DNA of 64,000 nt from an uncultured Lachnospiraceae bacterium (lineage in GTDB: Bacteria; Bacillota; Clostridia; Lachnospirales; Lachnospiraceae), in the NCBI GenBank assembly GCA_946558465.1, contig CAMNTM010000007.1, forward strand, positions 62,001 through 126,000. Reading direction: 5' to 3'. This document shows, piece by piece, positions 62,326-64,000 of the stretch; positions within the stretch are counted from its first letter, which is position 1, and each line of letters opens with the position of its first letter. The notes under the pieces are model-generated. The model did no database searches, was not told the origin of the DNA, and saw nothing but the letters and a program-made list of their open reading frames with translations. A program made the translations under genes and the position numbers.

Positions 62326-63993
62326 TTATTTCGGAAGTTTAAAAGAACTCTTAAGGGATACAATCCGGTTAAACACCAATGCCTCTGGCTTCGAGTCTTT
62401 CGAATCAATACAGAAATACCCGTTCCGCACAAATTGGAAGCTGTCATGACCTTCTGCCTCGGCAAAGCTATCCTCCACGTAGCAGTTTTTCCGCACCTCA
62501 AGAGAGTCCGGATTCAGGTTAAGGGAGCCGTCCTCCTTGTTGTAAACTCCTTTTTCCTCGTCAACCAGATTCTCGTACAGACGGACCTCTGCCTGCTTTG
62601 CGTACGGCGCCGCTACCCAGTGGATAGTTCCTTTCACCTTTCTGCCGGTAAACCCGGTTCCGCATTTGGTTTCCGGGTCGTAGGTACAGTGTACCACGGT
62701 CACATTTCCCTGCTCGTCTGTCTCATAACTTTCACATTTTACAAAATATGCATTCATCAGGCGGACCTCATTGCCGGGGAAAAGACGGAAATATTTTTTC
62801 GGCGGCTCTATCATGAAATCCTCTCTTTCAATATAAAGCTCACGGCAGAACGGAACCGTCCTTTTTCCAAGTTCTGGATTCTCCATATTGTTATCTATCT
62901 CAAGCTCTTCTGTCTGACCTTCCGGATAGTTGTCAATGACAAGCCGAATCGGATCCAGCACCGCCATCATACGCGGTCTTTTAAGCTTTAAGTCCTCCCG
63001 GATACAGTACTCAAGCATAGCATAGTCTACAGAACTCTGACTCTTGGACACGCCGCACATATCAATAAACATCTTAAGAGACTCCGGTGTAAAACCTCTT
63101 CTTCTAAGCGCCGCAATCGAGACAAGCCTCGGATCATCCCAGCCGTCCACGATACCATCCTGAACTAATTTTTTAATGTATCGTTTTCCCGTAACCACAT
63201 TCGTCAGATAGAGCTTCGCAAACTCAATCTGGCGCGGAGCCGGATCAAATTCACATTCCCTCACCACCCAGTCATAGAGCGGCCTGTGGTCCTCGAACTC
63301 TAATGTACAGATAGAATGTGTAATCTTCTCCACCGCATCCTCAATCGGATGGGCAAAATCATACATCGGATAAATGCACCACCTATCCCCGGTATTGTGA
63401 TGACTCATATGAGCCACGCGGTAGAGTACCGGGTCCCTCATGTTGATATTGGGAGACGCCATGTCAATTTTTGCCCGGAGCACCTTCTGCGCATCCTTAT
63501 ATTTTCCTTCCCGCATCTCCTCGAAAAGTCTTAGATTTTCTTCCACAGAACGATCTCTGTAAGGACTGTTTTTTCCTGCTTCCTTAAGTGTCCCCCGGTA
63601 TTCCCGGATCTCCTCTGCCGTCAGGTCGCAGACATATGCCTTTCCTTTTCGGATCAGCTTCACCGCACATTCATACATGACATCAAAATAATCAGAGGCA
63701 AAATACAGATGATCTTTATAATCTGCCCCAAGCCATGCTACATCCTCCTTGATAGACTCTACAAACTCCATATCCTCCTTCGTCGGATTGGTATCGTCAA
63801 ATCTTAGATGAAAGGTGCCGTTATATTTTTTTGCAAGCCCTGAATTCAGAAGAATTGACTTGGCATGTCCGATATGCAGATATCCATTCGGCTCCGGCGG
63901 AAATCTTGTACATACCCCGTTGTAGACGCCTTCGGATAAATCCTTATCTATCTCCTGTTCAATAAAATTTTTAGAAATAACCTCTTCTCCCAT
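62326..63993 (-). CDS. glnS: Glutaminyl-tRNA synthetase
   Basis: 555 residues, full length. Class I signatures: [15 protein letters not shown] (HIGH) near residue 35 and the KMSKS equivalent in the [15 protein letters not shown] region. The C-terminal anticodon-binding beta-barrels contain [14 protein letters not shown]. It charges tRNA-Gln directly, so this organism need not use only the GatCAB route. The ATG is 7 bp from the window edge, so upstream signals are not visible. Confidence 0.96.
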   Translation of the reverse strand: MGEEVISKNFIEQEIDKDLSEGVYNGVCTRFPPEPNGYLHIGHAKSILLNSGLAKKYNGTFHLRFDDTNPTKEDMEFVESIKEDVAWLGADYKDHLYFASDYFDVMYECAVKLIRKGKAYVCDLTAEEIREYRGTLKEAGKNSPYRDRSVEENLRLFEEMREGKYKDAQKVLRAKIDMASPNINMRDPVLYRVAHMSHHNTGDRWCIYPMYDFAHPIEDAVEKITHSICTLEFEDHRPLYDWVVRECEFDPAPRQIEFAKLYLTNVVTGKRYIKKLVQDGIVDGWDDPRLVSIAALRRRGFTPESLKMFIDMCGVSKSQSSVDYAMLEYCIREDLKLKRPRMMAVLDPIRLVIDNYPEGQTEELEIDNNMENPELGKRTVPFCRELYIEREDFMIEPPKKYFRLFPGNEVRLMNAYFVKCESYETDEQGNVTVVHCTYDPETKCGTGFTGRKVKGTIHWVAAPYAKQAEVRLYENLVDEEKGVYNKEDGSLNLNPDSLEVRKNCYVEDSFAEAEGHDSFQFVRNGYFCIDSKDSKPEALVFNRIVSLKSSFKLPK

Positions 63994-64000
63994 ATTTTCC

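Noticed and set aside
1-64000. CRISPR arrays, tRNA/rRNA genes, prophage or insertion sequences
   Set aside because: I saw no regularly spaced direct repeats, cloverleaf-like blocks, integrase, transposase or phage structural genes; the window is ordinary chromosomal core plus accessory genes.

Overview
The window looks like a chromosomal segment of a spore-forming, anaerobic Clostridia bacterium, most likely a member of the Lachnospiraceae. Supporting signs are the spoIIIE-like/tepA pair, a SpoVAF/GerA-type germination protein, two T-box leaders, a class III (anaerobic) ribonucleotide reductase, formate-tetrahydrofolate ligase next to folD, Rex, a DUF1540 protein and a type II NADP isocitrate dehydrogenase beside a putative Re-citrate synthase. 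Nearly every gene is housekeeping or conserved accessory. I see no phage, insertion sequence, CRISPR array, rRNA or tRNA gene. Most genes lie on the minus strand in short operons.

Layout. 1-13.6 kb (minus): zinc-ribbon protein (cut by the edge), folD, fhs, spoIIIE/ftsK, tepA, metY, a CFI-box-like protein, yebC, a CBS-domain HlyC/CorC protein, a MazF/EndoA toxin with no antitoxin beside it, alr, nnr and rex. 13.7-19.9 kb: an ABC-F ATPase (plus), a cobalamin-riboswitch-controlled DUF4430 lipoprotein, a flavodoxin-like reductase, a cation/proton antiporter and icd. 19.9-22.3 kb: a FadR-type GntR regulator and a Re-citrate-synthase-like enzyme whose promoter is covered by a perfect 24-bp palindrome. 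22.3-24.7 kb: a Trp-specific T-box controlling TrpB2 and a nicotinamidase-like enzyme. 24.8-28.6 kb: an AraC regulator, infC-rpmI-rplT (infC apparently starting at ATT) and an NSS transporter.

28.7-34.3 kb: B3/B4 protein, DegV, MATE pump, a response-regulator/(p)ppGpp-synthetase fusion, and a GerA-family protein converging on and overlapping it. 34.5-37.7 kb: dut, nrdG and nrdD, with two NrdR boxes upstream of nrdD. 37.9-44.6 kb: AGCS symporter, a short FNT-family channel, metA, an AI-2E-family permease and a chemotaxis receptor. 44.7-48.8 kb: a DUF1540 protein, then a Thr T-box operon of aldo/keto reductase, thioesterase and thrS. 48.8-53.3 kb: YdcF, SEC-C protein, several small genes, and an AgrC/LytTR-type two-component pair. 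53.3-64 kb: a GC-rich structured element, purA, a heterodimeric ABC exporter, cardiolipin synthase, an acidic membrane-anchored protein, a MocR regulator and glnS.

Functional links: MetA (with Glu111, which predicts acetyl-CoA use) and MetY together form the O-acetylhomoserine route to homocysteine. Re-citrate synthase and Icd are two steps of the oxidative route from acetyl-CoA to 2-oxoglutarate; aconitase is not in the window. Dut, NrdD and NrdG supply dNTPs under likely NrdR control. The least conventional items are the receiver-alarmone synthetase fusion, a family of long perfect palindromes sharing a GGGGACGGGGTA-like core at gene ends, the ATT-started infC, and the LytTR pair next to small proteins with repeat-bearing promoters.
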